A stretch of DNA of 64,000 bases from Nocardia blacklockiae (GCF_015477355.1 NZ_JADLRJ010000005.1:496001-560000), one strand, 5' to 3'. Positions 47,553 to 56,072 are shown, counted from the first letter of the stretch. Translations and numbers: made by a program. Notes: generated by a model from the letters alone, not told the origin.

Positions 47553-47576
47553 GCGCACGTGCGGCCGCACGTGCGC
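47553..47576 (-). terminator. 24-base perfect palindrome, probable serS terminator
   Basis: Twelve-base arms meet with no spacer (each arm carries CGCACGTGCG). It is centred about 40 bases past the serS stop on the minus strand. As RNA it would fold into a very stable stem. It could also bind a dimeric protein, as it contains CACGTG cores. Confidence 0.6.
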
Positions 47577-47604
47577 CGGAATACCCACCCCCGCGAATCA
47601 TCAG

Positions 47605-48867
47605 CTACCGCAATGGTTCCAGGACTTCGCGGCCGACGAAGGGCACCAGCGCCGCCGGTACCCGGACCGAGCCGTCCGCCCGCTGGTGGTTCTCCAGCAG
47701 CGCGACGATCCAGCGCGTCGTGGCCAGCGTGCCGTTGAGGGTGGCCGCGATCTGCGGCTTGCCGTTGGCGTCGCGATAGCGCACCGACAGCCGCCGCGCC
47801 TGGAAGGTGGTGCAGTTGGAGGTGGAGGTCAGCTCGCGGTAGGTGCCCTGGCTGGGCACCCAGGCCTCGCAGTCGAACTTGCGCGCCGCCGAGCTGCCCA
47901 GGTCCCCGGCCGCGACATCGATCACCCGGTAGGGCACCTCGATCGCGGCGAGCATGTCCCGCTCCCAGCCCAGCAGCCGCCGGTGCTCGGCGTCGGCGTC
48001 CTCGGGCTTGCAGTAGACGAACATCTCGACCTTGTCGAACTGGTGCACCCGGATGATGCCGCGGGTGTCCTTGCCGTAGCTGCCGGCCTCCCGCCGGAAG
48101 CACGAGGACCAGCCCGCGAAGCGCTTGGGACCGTCGGCGAGGTCGAGGATCTCGCCCGAGTGGTAGCCGGCCAGCGGCACCTCCGAGGTGCCGACCAGGT
48201 ACAGGTCGTCCTCTTCCAGGTGGTAGACCTCGGCCGCGTGCTGACCCAGGAAACCGGTGCCAGCCATGATCTCCGGGCGCACCAGCACCGGCGGGATCAT
48301 CATGGTGAAGCCGTTGGCCACCGCCCGCTGCGCGGCCAGCTGCAGCAGGCCGAGCTGCAGCAGCGCGCCGTAGCCGGTGAGGAAGTAGAACCGCGAGCCG
48401 GACACCTTGGCGCCGCGCTCCATATCGAGCACGCCGAGCGACTCGCCCAGTTCCAGATGGTCTTTCACCGCGAAGTCGAATTCGGGCGGCGTGCCGACGG
48501 TCTCGAGGAGCACGAAATCGTCCTCGCCGCCCGCCGGGGCGCCCTCCTGCACGACGTTCGACAGCGCGCGCTGGGCGGTCTCCAGCTCGGCGTCGGCCGC
48601 GGCCTCGGCGGCCTCGGCCTCCTTCACCTTCGCGGCCAGTTCCTGCGCGTTCGCCAGCAGCGCGGACCGCTCCTCCGGCGAGGCCTTGCCGACCTTCTTG
48701 CCCAGCGCCTTCTGCTCGGCGCGCAGGCCGTCGGCCGTCGCGACCGCGGCGCGGCGCGCGGCGTCGGCCGCGAGCAGGGCGTCCACCAGCCCCGGATCCT
48801 CGCCGCGCGCCCGCTGGGAGGCGCGCACCGCGTCCGGATCGTCGCGCAGGAATCGGAGGTCGATCAT
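47605..48867 (-). CDS. serS: Seryl-tRNA synthetase
   Basis: This 420-residue class II aminoacyl-tRNA synthetase charges tRNA-Ser (and tRNA-Sec where present). The N-terminal coiled-coil arm spans about residues 30-100. Motif 2 is [26 protein letters not shown]. The serine-binding and motif 3 regions include [18 protein letters not shown] and [16 protein letters not shown]. Length and order match Rv3834c. The ATG at 48867 starts [18 protein letters not shown], the normal family start. It is divergent from the septum-formation protein gene across 99 bases. Confidence 0.97.
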   Translation of the reverse strand: MIDLRFLRDDPDAVRASQRARGEDPGLVDALLAADAARRAAVATADGLRAEQKALGKKVGKASPEERSALLANAQELAAKVKEAEAAEAAADAELETAQRALSNVVQEGAPAGGEDDFVLLETVGTPPEFDFAVKDHLELGESLGVLDMERGAKVSGSRFYFLTGYGALLQLGLLQLAAQRAVANGFTMMIPPVLVRPEIMAGTGFLGQHAAEVYHLEEDDLYLVGTSEVPLAGYHSGEILDLADGPKRFAGWSSCFRREAGSYGKDTRGIIRVHQFDKVEMFVYCKPEDADAEHRRLLGWERDMLAAIEVPYRVIDVAAGDLGSSAARKFDCEAWVPSQGTYRELTSTSNCTTFQARRLSVRYRDANGKPQIAATLNGTLATTRWIVALLENHQRADGSVRVPAALVPFVGREVLEPLR

Positions 48868-48966
48868 GGGTAGCCAGCCTAGAACCTGGTCGACGCGCCG
48901 CGCGACCGGGCCGAGGTCCGGGAGGCTCGTGGCGGGTCCGATCGGGCGCTGTCATGATGGAGCGCG

Positions 48967-50112
48967 ATGTCCACCGATGACGCGCCCCAGGCGCCCGAGC
49001 CCGAGACCCCGCCGCCGGCCGCGGGGGGTCGCGCGGCACGGCGGGCCGCCGCGAAGAGGTCCGCGACCGCGCGCACCGCGGTCGGTCGGTTGCACCTGCC
49101 CGCGCACAAACTGCGATGGGGCCTGCTGGCGGTGGCGGTGGGCGCGGTGCTGGCCGCGCTGGTCACCATGTTCATCTCCGGTTTCCGCAGCCCGCACGGG
49201 CTGGAGGCGCACAACCCGGCCGCACCGCAACTCGGCGGACGGGCCAACACCGCGTTCGGCAGCGCGCGCTCGGGCGACTGCCTGTCCTGGACCAACGCCA
49301 AGACGCTGGACCTGACCAAGGTCAACTGCACGGACAAGCACCTGTTCGAGGTCACCGCCGACATCGACCTGAGCCGGTATCCGGGCCGCGAATTCGGGCC
49401 GGGCTCACGGTTTCCCGATTCGCTGCGCTTCGCCGAACTGCGCGACGAGCACTGCACCCCGGCCGCCGCGGCCTACCTCGGCGGGCATCTCGACCCGCGC
49501 GGCCGCTTCGTGGTCGGCATGATCAACCCGGGCGAACCGGGCTGGCGCAACGGCGATCGCACCATCCGCTGCGGGCTGCAGCTGGTGAGCGCCACCGGCA
49601 ACGCCACCCAGCAGGCCACCGGCCGGGTCCGCGACAGCGACCAGTCCCGCACCTTCGAGTCCGGCACCTGCATCGGCATCAACCAGAGCCTGCCCACCAA
49701 CGAACCGGTCGACTGCGCCAAACCGCATGCCTACGAGGTGATGTCGGTGGTGGACCTGGGCACGCACTTCACCGGCGGCCCGCCGAACAACGCCGACCAG
49801 GACAAGTTCATGCAGGACGAGTGCGCCCGCGCGGCGGGCGACTACCTCGGCGGCCAGGACGCGCTGATCAACAAGACGCTCACGCTGTTCTGGGACAACC
49901 TCGACACCCGCAGTTGGCTGGTCGGCAGCCACAAGCTGAACTGCCTGGTGGGCAAGGGCTCTCAGGACGGCTTCTCGACCATCACCGGCTCGGCCCGCGG
50001 CGACGTGCTGATCGACGGCCAGGCGCCGGTGCCGCCGCCGAGCGACGGCCGCTCCACGCCGACACCGCTGCCGGGCGCCGCGCCCGCCCCGGCGCCGCCG
50101 CGACCCCGGTAG
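48967..50112 (+). CDS. Septum-formation family membrane protein (Rv3835-like)
   Basis: This 381-residue protein has a cytoplasmic Ala/Arg/Pro-rich N-terminus, one membrane helix at about residues 54-74, and an extracellular region with two similar cysteine-bearing units (GDCLSWTN to CTDKHLFEVTADIDL, and GTCIGIN to CAKPHAYEVMSVVDL). The repeated pattern of Cys, then CxxxHxxEV, marks the septum-formation domain of actinobacteria. The C-terminus is Pro-rich. The ATG at 48967 follows GGAGCGCG. It precedes the metallopeptidase gene by 26 bases and is probably cotranscribed, as in Rv3835-Rv3836. Confidence 0.9.
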   Translation: MSTDDAPQAPEPETPPPAAGGRAARRAAAKRSATARTAVGRLHLPAHKLRWGLLAVAVGAVLAALVTMFISGFRSPHGLEAHNPAAPQLGGRANTAFGSARSGDCLSWTNAKTLDLTKVNCTDKHLFEVTADIDLSRYPGREFGPGSRFPDSLRFAELRDEHCTPAAAAYLGGHLDPRGRFVVGMINPGEPGWRNGDRTIRCGLQLVSATGNATQQATGRVRDSDQSRTFESGTCIGINQSLPTNEPVDCAKPHAYEVMSVVDLGTHFTGGPPNNADQDKFMQDECARAAGDYLGGQDALINKTLTLFWDNLDTRSWLVGSHKLNCLVGKGSQDGFSTITGSARGDVLIDGQAPVPPPSDGRSTPTPLPGAAPAPAPPRPR

Positions 50113-50138
50113 GCGGGCGCGGAATGGGAAGGCGCTGA

Positions 50139-50492
50139 ATGCCGGTCACGATGTCCGACGACCGGTTCGAGGAACTGGTCGGCGAAGCGCTCGACCTGAT
50201 CCCGCCGGAACTGGCCCGCGCCATCGACAACGTGGTGGTGCTGATCGAGCCGCGCCACCCGGAAGACCCTGGGCTGCTGGGGCTTTACCACGGCATCGCG
50301 CTGACCGAGCGGGTCGACAGCCAGTACGGCGGCGCGCTGCCGGACACCGTGACGATCTACCGCGAGGCGTTGCTCGACCTTTGCGACAGCGAATCCGAGG
50401 TGGTCGAGGAGGTCGCGATCACCGTGATCCACGAGATTGCCCACTACTTCGGGATTGACGAAGACCGCCTGCATGAGCTGGGATGGGGCTAG
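50139..50492 (+). CDS. Small zincin-like metallopeptidase (Rv3836-like)
   Basis: This 117-residue protein belongs to the DUF1025/zincin-like group. The motif ITVIHEIAHYFGIDEDRLHELGWG near the C-terminus holds HExxH and the downstream acidic residue. Structures of this family show a minimal metzincin-like fold whose peptidase activity is unproven. The start may be ATG 50139 or ATG 50151; the first gives MPVTMSDDRFEELV. A strong hairpin begins one base after the stop, so this unit probably ends here. Confidence 0.9.
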   Translation: MPVTMSDDRFEELVGEALDLIPPELARAIDNVVVLIEPRHPEDPGLLGLYHGIALTERVDSQYGGALPDTVTIYREALLDLCDSESEVVEEVAITVIHEIAHYFGIDEDRLHELGWG

Positions 50493-50493
50493 T

Positions 50494-50516
50494 CTTGACC
50501 CGCGAAGCGGGTCAAG
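50494..50516 (+). terminator. Perfect hairpin after the metallopeptidase gene
   Basis: CTTGACCCGC and GCGGGTCAAG form a ten-base perfect stem with a GAA loop one base after the stop codon. There is no U-run. It separates the metallopeptidase from the PE-PPE-EspG module and may terminate or protect the upstream transcript. Confidence 0.65.
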
Positions 50517-50589
50517 CCGAAGAAACTTTGGACTCGAGGGAACCGGAGCGCGGGCCGTCGCGTCCAATCAACTCGTAGGGGGAATTCTC

Positions 50590-50646
50590 GTGGTTCCACC
50601 GAAGGGCGGGCAGCTGCCGGCCCGACTGTCGCACAGCCGCCACTAG
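50590..50646 (+). CDS. Possible short leader ORF upstream of the PE gene
   Basis: A GTG-started frame of 18 codons (MVPPKGGQLPARLSHSRH) follows TAGGGGGAATTCTC, a good ribosome-binding site, and stops 14 bases before the PE start. It has no homolog that I know. It may be a leader peptide, or the site may be chance in GC-rich DNA. Confidence 0.25.
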   Translation: MVPPKGGQLPARLSHSRH

Positions 50647-50660
50647 AAGGAGTTCGAGTC

Positions 50661-50984
50661 ATGGTTGGCCACGTACTCATCTCGCCCGAACTGATGCTCG
50701 CCGCCGCGACGGAGCTCGACCTGCTCGCCGAGCGCCTGGTAGCGGCGTCCGCGCTGAGCGGCCCGGCAACCCACGTCCTGCCCTCCGGTTGCGAAGAGGT
50801 CTCCCTCCTGGCGGCGGGTCACTTCAACCACGCCGCGGCCACCCACGACGGCGCCGTCGCGCAGGGCGCGCTGGAGCTGCACCATGCCGCGCACACGCTG
50901 CGCATGCAGTGCGCCAGCTTCCTCGCCGACGACGGCATCCAGGCCGCCAGCGTGGCCGCGGTGGGCGCGGCCATCCAGGCCTAG
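50661..50984 (+). CDS. PE-family protein, type VII secretion substrate
   Basis: This 107-residue helical protein has Pro-Glu at positions 9-10 (ISPELMLAAATELDLLAERL), as in PE-domain proteins, and a length near the 110 residues of a minimal PE. Near the end of the second helix region, FLADD gives an F-x-x-x-D variant of the YxxxD/E secretion signal. PE proteins pair with PPE proteins as a four-helix bundle and leave through an ESX system. The ATG at 50661 follows AAGGAGTTCGAGTC. A PPE gene follows 55 bases later, then an EspG chaperone gene, which strongly supports the call. No ESX core gene lies in the window. Confidence 0.85.
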   Translation: MVGHVLISPELMLAAATELDLLAERLVAASALSGPATHVLPSGCEEVSLLAAGHFNHAAATHDGAVAQGALELHHAAHTLRMQCASFLADDGIQAASVAAVGAAIQA

Positions 50985-51039
50985 CCCCGAATTCCACGAC
51001 ACCACAGCGACTTCAGAGCCGTACAGGGGAGTAACGAAC

Positions 51040-52242
51040 ATGGTTGCAGGGATTACCGGGGCTATCTGGGAGCTTCGCCCCGCCGAGATCAATTGCGCCA
51101 CACTGCACAGCGGCGCGCACGCCATCCCGATCAGCGCCGCGGGCACGGCGTGGGGCGCGCTGTCCGCGGTCTGGGCGGAGGCCGGCGTCACGGTCGCCCG
51201 CACGATGGCCGAGCTGGGCGTCGGCATGGAGGGTCTCGGTGGTCTCGCCGCGCTGGGCAAGCTGACGGGCTTCCTCGGCTGGGCCGGCCAGCAGACCGCC
51301 ATGGCCGCCACCATGGGCGCCAAGGCGGCCGGCAACGCGACGGCCTACGCCGTCGCCGCGCTCGCCATGCCGAGCCCGCCGGAGATCACGGCCACCAACG
51401 CCGCCGTGGTCGCCGCGCACACCCCGCCGGGCATCGCCACGGGCAGCTTCGCGGCGGCCGAGGCCGCGCGCGTCGCCATGGACATGCGCGCCGCGCTGGT
51501 GATGGAGACCTACGAGGCCGCGACCACGGCCATCGTCACCACCCCGGGCGAGTTCCTGCAGCCGCCGCCGATCGTCCCCGGCGCCGGGTCCGCCGCCGAG
51601 GGCGGCCAGGCGGCCCAGGGCGCGACGCTGCAGGCCACCCCGAGCGACCCGCTGCAGGCCACCATCGCCGCCGCGCAGGCGGCCGCGAGCAACCCGGCCG
51701 TGCTGAACGCCGCCACCCAGGCCGCGCAGTCGGCGGCCTCCATGGCCGCCAGCGGCGTGAGCACCGCGGGCAATGTCGCGGGCACCGCGATCACCTCGGC
51801 CGTGCACGCCAGTTCGGGAGTGCCGAGCTTCGCCACCCCGATGATGTCCTCGATGGGCGCGGTCGGCAGCGTCGGCGGCCTCACCGCGGCCACCCGCGCG
51901 GTGTCGTTCTCCGGTGGTTCCACCGTGGGCATCGGCAACAACGCCGGTTCGCTCAAGCTGCCCGAGGGCTGGGGTTCGGGCGGCGCCCTGGGCGCCGGTC
52001 CGGCGGGCGGCGCGACGGGCACGGCCACCGCCGAGCCGATGGCTCCCGGCCAGCTGGGCACGCCCGCGGCGGGCCGCCCGGCCGGTGTCGGCGGCAATCC
52101 GCTGCTGGGCCACCAGGCACAGGACGACGAGGACGAGTCGCAGCCCACGGGCAACGACTACTTGCGGGGGGACCACTTCGGCCAGGGCGGCGTCATCGCG
52201 CCCGGGGTCATCGGTGGCGACCCCGCGGAGAGCGCTAGGTGA
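51040..52242 (+). CDS. PPE-family protein
   Basis: This 400-residue protein has an N-terminal PPE-like helical domain of about 170 residues. LRPAEINCATLHSG stands where mycobacterial PPE proteins have PPEIN, so the motif is PAE, and AWGALSAVWAEAG holds a tryptophan-glycine turn. Ala/Thr/Gln-rich low-complexity sequence follows (TQAAQSAASMAASG), then a Gly-rich stretch and a charged tail (QAQDDEDESQPTGND). It should dimerise with the upstream PE protein and be recognised by EspG. The ATG at 51040 follows CAGGGGAGTAACGAAC. The stop overlaps the EspG start (GTGA). Confidence 0.87.
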   Translation: MVAGITGAIWELRPAEINCATLHSGAHAIPISAAGTAWGALSAVWAEAGVTVARTMAELGVGMEGLGGLAALGKLTGFLGWAGQQTAMAATMGAKAAGNATAYAVAALAMPSPPEITATNAAVVAAHTPPGIATGSFAAAEAARVAMDMRAALVMETYEAATTAIVTTPGEFLQPPPIVPGAGSAAEGGQAAQGATLQATPSDPLQATIAAAQAAASNPAVLNAATQAAQSAASMAASGVSTAGNVAGTAITSAVHASSGVPSFATPMMSSMGAVGSVGGLTAATRAVSFSGGSTVGIGNNAGSLKLPEGWGSGGALGAGPAGGATGTATAEPMAPGQLGTPAAGRPAGVGGNPLLGHQAQDDEDESQPTGNDYLRGDHFGQGGVIAPGVIGGDPAESAR

Positions 52243-53078
52243 CGGTGCTCGGAGCTGGGCACGGGCCGTCGATGTTGGACGCGGTCGTGCTGTCGTTCCA
52301 CGAGTTCCAGCTGCTTCAGCAGCAGCTGGAACTCACCGACATCCCGGTCGTGCTCGCCGCGAACCGGTACTACGACAACGAGGTCACCTACGCCGAGGCC
52401 ATGGACACCGCCGCCCGATCGCTCGCCGAGCGGGAGCTGGTGACCGGCGGCGAGGTCGTGCCGGAACTCGCGGAGCGGATGCGCGCGCTGAACCGGCCGC
52501 ACTGGGCGCTGGAGATGCGCTGGATCGTTGCCGAACAGGTGAATCGGCTGTGCATCGCGAAGGGCGACGAGTTGGAGGTCGTCGTCCTGCGCGGGCAGGA
52601 CACCTTCGTCGTCGACGAGGCCGGCCCCGACCTGCCGGGCACGGTGATCGCGGCGCTCGGCCCGGCGCAGGCGCTCGAGCTGTACGGCATGAACGCCCCG
52701 ACCGAGGAACTCGCCCCGATCCTCGGCGACACCGGCGACAGCGCCGCCACCGCGCGGCGGCTGGCCGCCATCGGCAAGCCGGACCACGACGCCGCCACCC
52801 TGGCCGCGGCGCTGGTGGACATCGAGTCCGCCGCCGAGATCATCGGCGTGATCTACGGCGACGGCACCCGCGATTTCACGCCCACCCACATCTCGGTGTT
52901 CAACACCCGCCACGGCCGGTTCCTGTCGACCACCAGCATCTCCGACGACGACGTGAAGTGGTCGTCGCTGAGTTCCGGCACCGCGGCCCGGTTGCGTATC
53001 GCGTTGCAGGACTTGATCAATTCGATGCCGCTGCGCGAGGACTTCCCGCACGGCAACGTCTCGCCGCTGGGCACCTGA
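52239..53078 (+). CDS. EspG-family ESX secretion chaperone
   Basis: This 279-residue protein matches the EspG family. It has the N-terminal strand-helix with LSFHEFQLLQQQLEL, central WALEMRWIVAEQVNRLCIAKG, and the C-terminal THISVFNTRHGRFLSTTSISDDDVKWSSLSSGT typical of EspG. EspG binds the tip of the PPE subunit in the cytosol and keeps the PE-PPE pair soluble until export. It overlaps the PPE stop by four bases, so chaperone and client are made together. The next gene converges 14 bases away. The paired ESX system must be elsewhere in the genome. Confidence 0.87.
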   Translation: MTVLGAGHGPSMLDAVVLSFHEFQLLQQQLELTDIPVVLAANRYYDNEVTYAEAMDTAARSLAERELVTGGEVVPELAERMRALNRPHWALEMRWIVAEQVNRLCIAKGDELEVVVLRGQDTFVVDEAGPDLPGTVIAALGPAQALELYGMNAPTEELAPILGDTGDSAATARRLAAIGKPDHDAATLAAALVDIESAAEIIGVIYGDGTRDFTPTHISVFNTRHGRFLSTTSISDDDVKWSSLSSGTAARLRIALQDLINSMPLREDFPHGNVSPLGT

Positions 53079-53092
53079 GGCGGCCCGGCGGC

Positions 53093-53824
53093 TCAGCCCA
53101 TCGGGTCGTCGGCGGTCGGTTCGATCTCCGTGTCGAACGGCGGGGTGTAGCGGCCCCACCGCACGCACTCCCAGCCCAGGAAGTCGGCCTCGACACCGCC
53201 GGTGGGTGCGTACTGCGGGACCAGTTCGATGGTTTCGGTGTTGTCGAGGTGGTTGTTCGTCGCGAACGGCGCCGCCACCCCGCCGAGCACCCGCCCCGCC
53301 AAACGCATTGCGGCGCCGTGGCTCACGAGCAGGATGTCCCCCTCCTCGTGCAGGTCGCCGGGCGTCAGATAGGTCAGGCGCAGGTGTTCCAGCACGAGCA
53401 GATAGCGGTCGAGCACGTCCTGGCCGCTCTCGCCGCCCGGCAGCCGCGCCTCCAGTTCGCCGTGGTGCCAGCGGTGGTACACGTCCTGGAAGAGCCGGTG
53501 CGCCGCATCGGAACCCGCGCCCTCGAGGTCGCCGACCTGCACCTCGTACACGCCGTCGAGCACCTCCGCGGGCACACCCGTCACCGACTCGATGTGACCG
53601 GCGGTCTGGCGGGCGCGCAGCGCCGGGGAACTGAACAGCCGGCGGGGCGGCACCGGCAGCGCGGCGCCGAACGATTTCGCCTGCGCCACACCGCGTTCGG
53701 TCAGCGGCAGGCCGGGCACGCGGGTGTCGAGCACCTTCGCGACATTGCCCTCGGTCTCGCCGTGCCGCACCAGAATCAACTTCCCGGCTCGGTACGGCGC
53801 GCCGGTCTCCACGGTCTCGGTCAC
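53093..53824 (-). CDS. Histidine phosphatase (phosphoglycerate mutase-like)
   Basis: This 243-residue branch-1 histidine phosphatase has the phosphohistidine motif ILVRHGETEGN near residue 20, RARQTAGHI, the acid-base Glu in GGESGQDV and the second His in LLVSHGAAM. It corresponds to Rv3837c. Despite the common name it is probably a broad phosphatase rather than a glycolytic mutase. The GTG start at 53824 overlaps the pheA stop (GTGA), so it is coupled to pheA. The frame to 53860 is an extension into pheA. Confidence 0.92.
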   Translation of the reverse strand: MTETVETGAPYRAGKLILVRHGETEGNVAKVLDTRVPGLPLTERGVAQAKSFGAALPVPPRRLFSSPALRARQTAGHIESVTGVPAEVLDGVYEVQVGDLEGAGSDAAHRLFQDVYHRWHHGELEARLPGGESGQDVLDRYLLVLEHLRLTYLTPGDLHEEGDILLVSHGAAMRLAGRVLGGVAAPFATNNHLDNTETIELVPQYAPTGGVEADFLGWECVRWGRYTPPFDTEIEPTADDPMG

Positions 53825-54741
53825 AGGTCCGCGACCCCCTTTCGCAAATCCTTCAGCCACTCCGACGCCGGTTCGTCCGGCGGCGGCGGGGTGCCGCTCG
53901 GCGAACTCGCCGGCCAGGAGCCCAGGTAGCGGAGCCGACCGGCGGTGCGGTGCAACGCCTTCAGCGCCTCGGCGACCGCGGTGTCGTCGATGTGGCCGAC
54001 GCAGTCGAGGTAGAAGCGGTAGGTGCCCATGCCCGTGCGCGTGGGCCGGGATTCGATGCGGGTGAGATCCACACCGCGCGTGGCGAATTCGGCGAAGACC
54101 CGCATCAGCGCGCCGGGCTCGTTGGCCAGTTCCAGCACCACCAGCGAGGTGCGGTCGGCACCGGTGCGCGGCGGCGCGGTGCGCGGCCTGGTCACCAGCA
54201 CGAACCTGGTGACCGCCTGGTCGTGGTCGGCGACACCGGAAGCCAGCGTCGCCAGCCCCAGCCGCTCGCCCGCCAGCGCGGTGGACACCGCGGCGTCGGC
54301 GTGGCCGTTCACCACGTCCTCCGCGGCGGCGGCGTTGGAGGCGGAGGTGTACAGCCGTGCCTGCGGCAGGCGCCGCTCCAGCCAGAGGCGCACCTGCGCG
54401 GCGGCCACCGGATAGGCGGCGACGGTGTGTACCTCGGACAGTTCGATCCCGGGCCGCGCGACGATCGTGAACGCCACGTCCAGCTCGGTCTCCGCCACGA
54501 TCTGCAGCCGCGGGCCGACGGCGAGCGCGTCGAGGGTCGCCGAGATGGAGCCCTCGACCGAACTCTCGATCGGCACCACCGCGCCGTCGGCCGCACCGGA
54601 CCGGATCAGTTCGAGCGCGGCGCCCTGACTGGGCGCGGCGAGACGCTCGACCGGTCCGTCGAACAGCTGCGCGGACTCGAGCTGGGCGAGGGCCATCTCG
54701 GTGAAGGTTCCTGACGGCCCGAAATAGGCGATACGCGGCAC
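53821..54741 (-). CDS. pheA: Prephenate dehydratase
   Basis: This 306-residue monofunctional prephenate dehydratase converts prephenate to phenylpyruvate in phenylalanine synthesis. The dehydratase domain starts IAYFGPSGTFTEMAL and contains PIESSVEGS and VTRFVLV, where the Thr-Arg-Phe signature is essential. A C-terminal ACT domain (LELANEPGALMRVFAEFATRG, with IESRP) would bind phenylalanine for feedback control. The GTG at 54741 gives VPRIAYFG; its ribosome-binding site is weak. It corresponds to Rv3838c and is coupled to the phosphatase gene. Confidence 0.95.
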   Translation of the reverse strand: MPRIAYFGPSGTFTEMALAQLESAQLFDGPVERLAAPSQGAALELIRSGAADGAVVPIESSVEGSISATLDALAVGPRLQIVAETELDVAFTIVARPGIELSEVHTVAAYPVAAAQVRLWLERRLPQARLYTSASNAAAAEDVVNGHADAAVSTALAGERLGLATLASGVADHDQAVTRFVLVTRPRTAPPRTGADRTSLVVLELANEPGALMRVFAEFATRGVDLTRIESRPTRTGMGTYRFYLDCVGHIDDTAVAEALKALHRTAGRLRYLGSWPASSPSGTPPPPDEPASEWLKDLRKGVADL

Positions 54742-54791
54742 GGATACGACACTACCGACAGTCGGGGCCAGGGCTTCGAGTTCGTGGGAAG

Positions 54792-55211
54792 TCAACCGGC
54801 CAGCACGCGCAGGCCGCGCGCCACTTCGTCGGGAGTGTCCGACTCGACGGCGAGCAGTACCTCGCGCAGCGCCTGCACCGCGGGCGGCTGCAGCCCGCGC
54901 AGGAATTCGACATCGGGCGCGCGCAGGGCCGCACGGATGTCCTCGCCGCACAGCGCGGCGGCGGTACCGGCGATGATCGCCAGCGCGCGGGCCGCCGACG
55001 AGGTGCGGGCGACGAACCCGATCTCGGTGTGCGCGGCGCCGACCAGGAAGGCCGCCACCTGTTCGTCGGGGGCGTTGCCGTCCAGTAGCGGAGCCTGTGT
55101 CGCCGCGGAGGTGGCGCGGACCAGACCGTCCACCAGGCTCGCGCGGGCGACGCCGGGCACGCTCAACGGCACCAGGACCGGCTCGGCGGCGGAACTCGAT
55201 TCGTGCGACAC
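54792..55211 (-). CDS. Hypothetical protein upstream of pheA
   Basis: This frame of about 139 residues is rich in Ala, Leu and Val, with a mixed helical pattern (AFLVGAAHTEIGFVARTSSAARALAIIAG). I see no known motif. The GTG at 55211 follows GGTGGAAACC; a longer frame to 55259 would run into the iron box. Its stop is 50 bases before pheA in the same direction, so cotranscription is likely. Good codon bias argues that it is real. Confidence 0.6.
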   Translation of the reverse strand: MSHESSSAAEPVLVPLSVPGVARASLVDGLVRATSAATQAPLLDGNAPDEQVAAFLVGAAHTEIGFVARTSSAARALAIIAGTAAALCGEDIRAALRAPDVEFLRGLQPPAVQALREVLLAVESDTPDEVARGLRVLAG

Positions 55212-55259
55212 GGTTTCCACCGTAGCGATCGCAACGCTTGCGCTCCGGGTCGCGGTCAC

Positions 55260-55278
55260 TTAGCTTAGGTTTACCTAA
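55260..55278 (+). promoter_or_regulatory. IdeR/DtxR iron box upstream of the DUF2470 gene
   Basis: TTAGCTTAGGTTTACCTAA matches 16 of 19 positions of the mycobacterial IdeR box as I know it. It overlaps a TAATAC hexamer that could be a -10 and lies 33 bases before the ATG of the DUF2470 gene. Iron-loaded IdeR should repress this gene. The M. tuberculosis counterpart Rv3839 is also described as iron-regulated. Confidence 0.85.
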
Positions 55279-55310
55279 TACGCGCCGGGTTCGGATATCT
55301 GGGAGGAAGC

Positions 55311-56072
55311 ATGCCCCGCACTACCACCACCGCCGCCCCGTCCACGGCCGAGCGGGTGCGCAGCGCCAGCGCACACGCCGAGCACGCGGTCCTGGCCCTG
55401 CCCGGCGCCGACCCGGTTCCGACGACGGTGCACCACCTGCGCGCGAGCGGCGACGCCGTGATCGCGGTGCCGCTCGACTCCCCCGCCGTGACCGCGGCCT
55501 GGGGACCGCTCGGCTCGCCCGCGGTCCTGGAACTCACCGACATGGCCCCGCTGCCGCTGCGCGAGCCGGTGCGCTCGCTGGTGTGGCTGCGCGGCCGGGT
55601 CCGCGCCGTGCCGCAGTACGCCCAGCGCGCACTGGCCGGCGAGGTCGCCAAGGAGCATCCGCACCCGGCGCTGCTCGACGTCGGGCACACCACGACGCTG
55701 CTGCGCGTGGTGGTCGACTCGGCGGTGGTGGCCGATTCCAGCGGCGCCGCCGCGGCCTGCCTCGAACAACTGCGCACCGCCCGCCCCGACCCGTTCTGGG
55801 AACTGGAGTCGGCGTGGTTGCAGCACATGGACTCCGACCACGCCGACGTGGTGGCCCAGCTCGCCCGGCACCTGCCGGTCCGGCTGCGCGGCGGCGCGGT
55901 GCACCCGCTGGCCATCGACCGCTACGGCGTCACCCTGCGGGTCGAGAGCGCCGACGGCGACCACGACGTCCGCCTCCCCTTCGAAACCCCCGTCGACGAC
56001 GTCCAGTCCCTCAGCCGCGCCGTCCGCATCCTCGCCGGCTGCCCGTTCCTGCACGGCATGCGCCACATGTGA
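55311..56072 (+). CDS. DUF2470-domain protein (Rv3839-like), iron-regulated
   Basis: This 253-residue protein has an N-terminal flavin-reductase/pyridoxamine-oxidase-like part and a C-terminal DUF2470 domain recognised by ESAWLQHMDSDHADVV and DRYGVTLRV. Relatives of this domain occur in heme-using and heme-degrading proteins (HugZ type). An iron box directly upstream suggests it is made when iron is scarce, perhaps to recover iron from heme. The ATG at 55311 follows GGAGGAAGC. A small NTF2-like gene follows with possible overlap. Confidence 0.88.
   Translation: MPRTTTTAAPSTAERVRSASAHAEHAVLALPGADPVPTTVHHLRASGDAVIAVPLDSPAVTAAWGPLGSPAVLELTDMAPLPLREPVRSLVWLRGRVRAVPQYAQRALAGEVAKEHPHPALLDVGHTTTLLRVVVDSAVVADSSGAAAACLEQLRTARPDPFWELESAWLQHMDSDHADVVAQLARHLPVRLRGGAVHPLAIDRYGVTLRVESADGDHDVRLPFETPVDDVQSLSRAVRILAGCPFLHGMRHM

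Noticed and set aside
47485-48966. A tRNA-Ser gene near serS
   Set aside because: I looked for a T-loop and acceptor stem in the flanking spacers and found only GC-rich palindromes.
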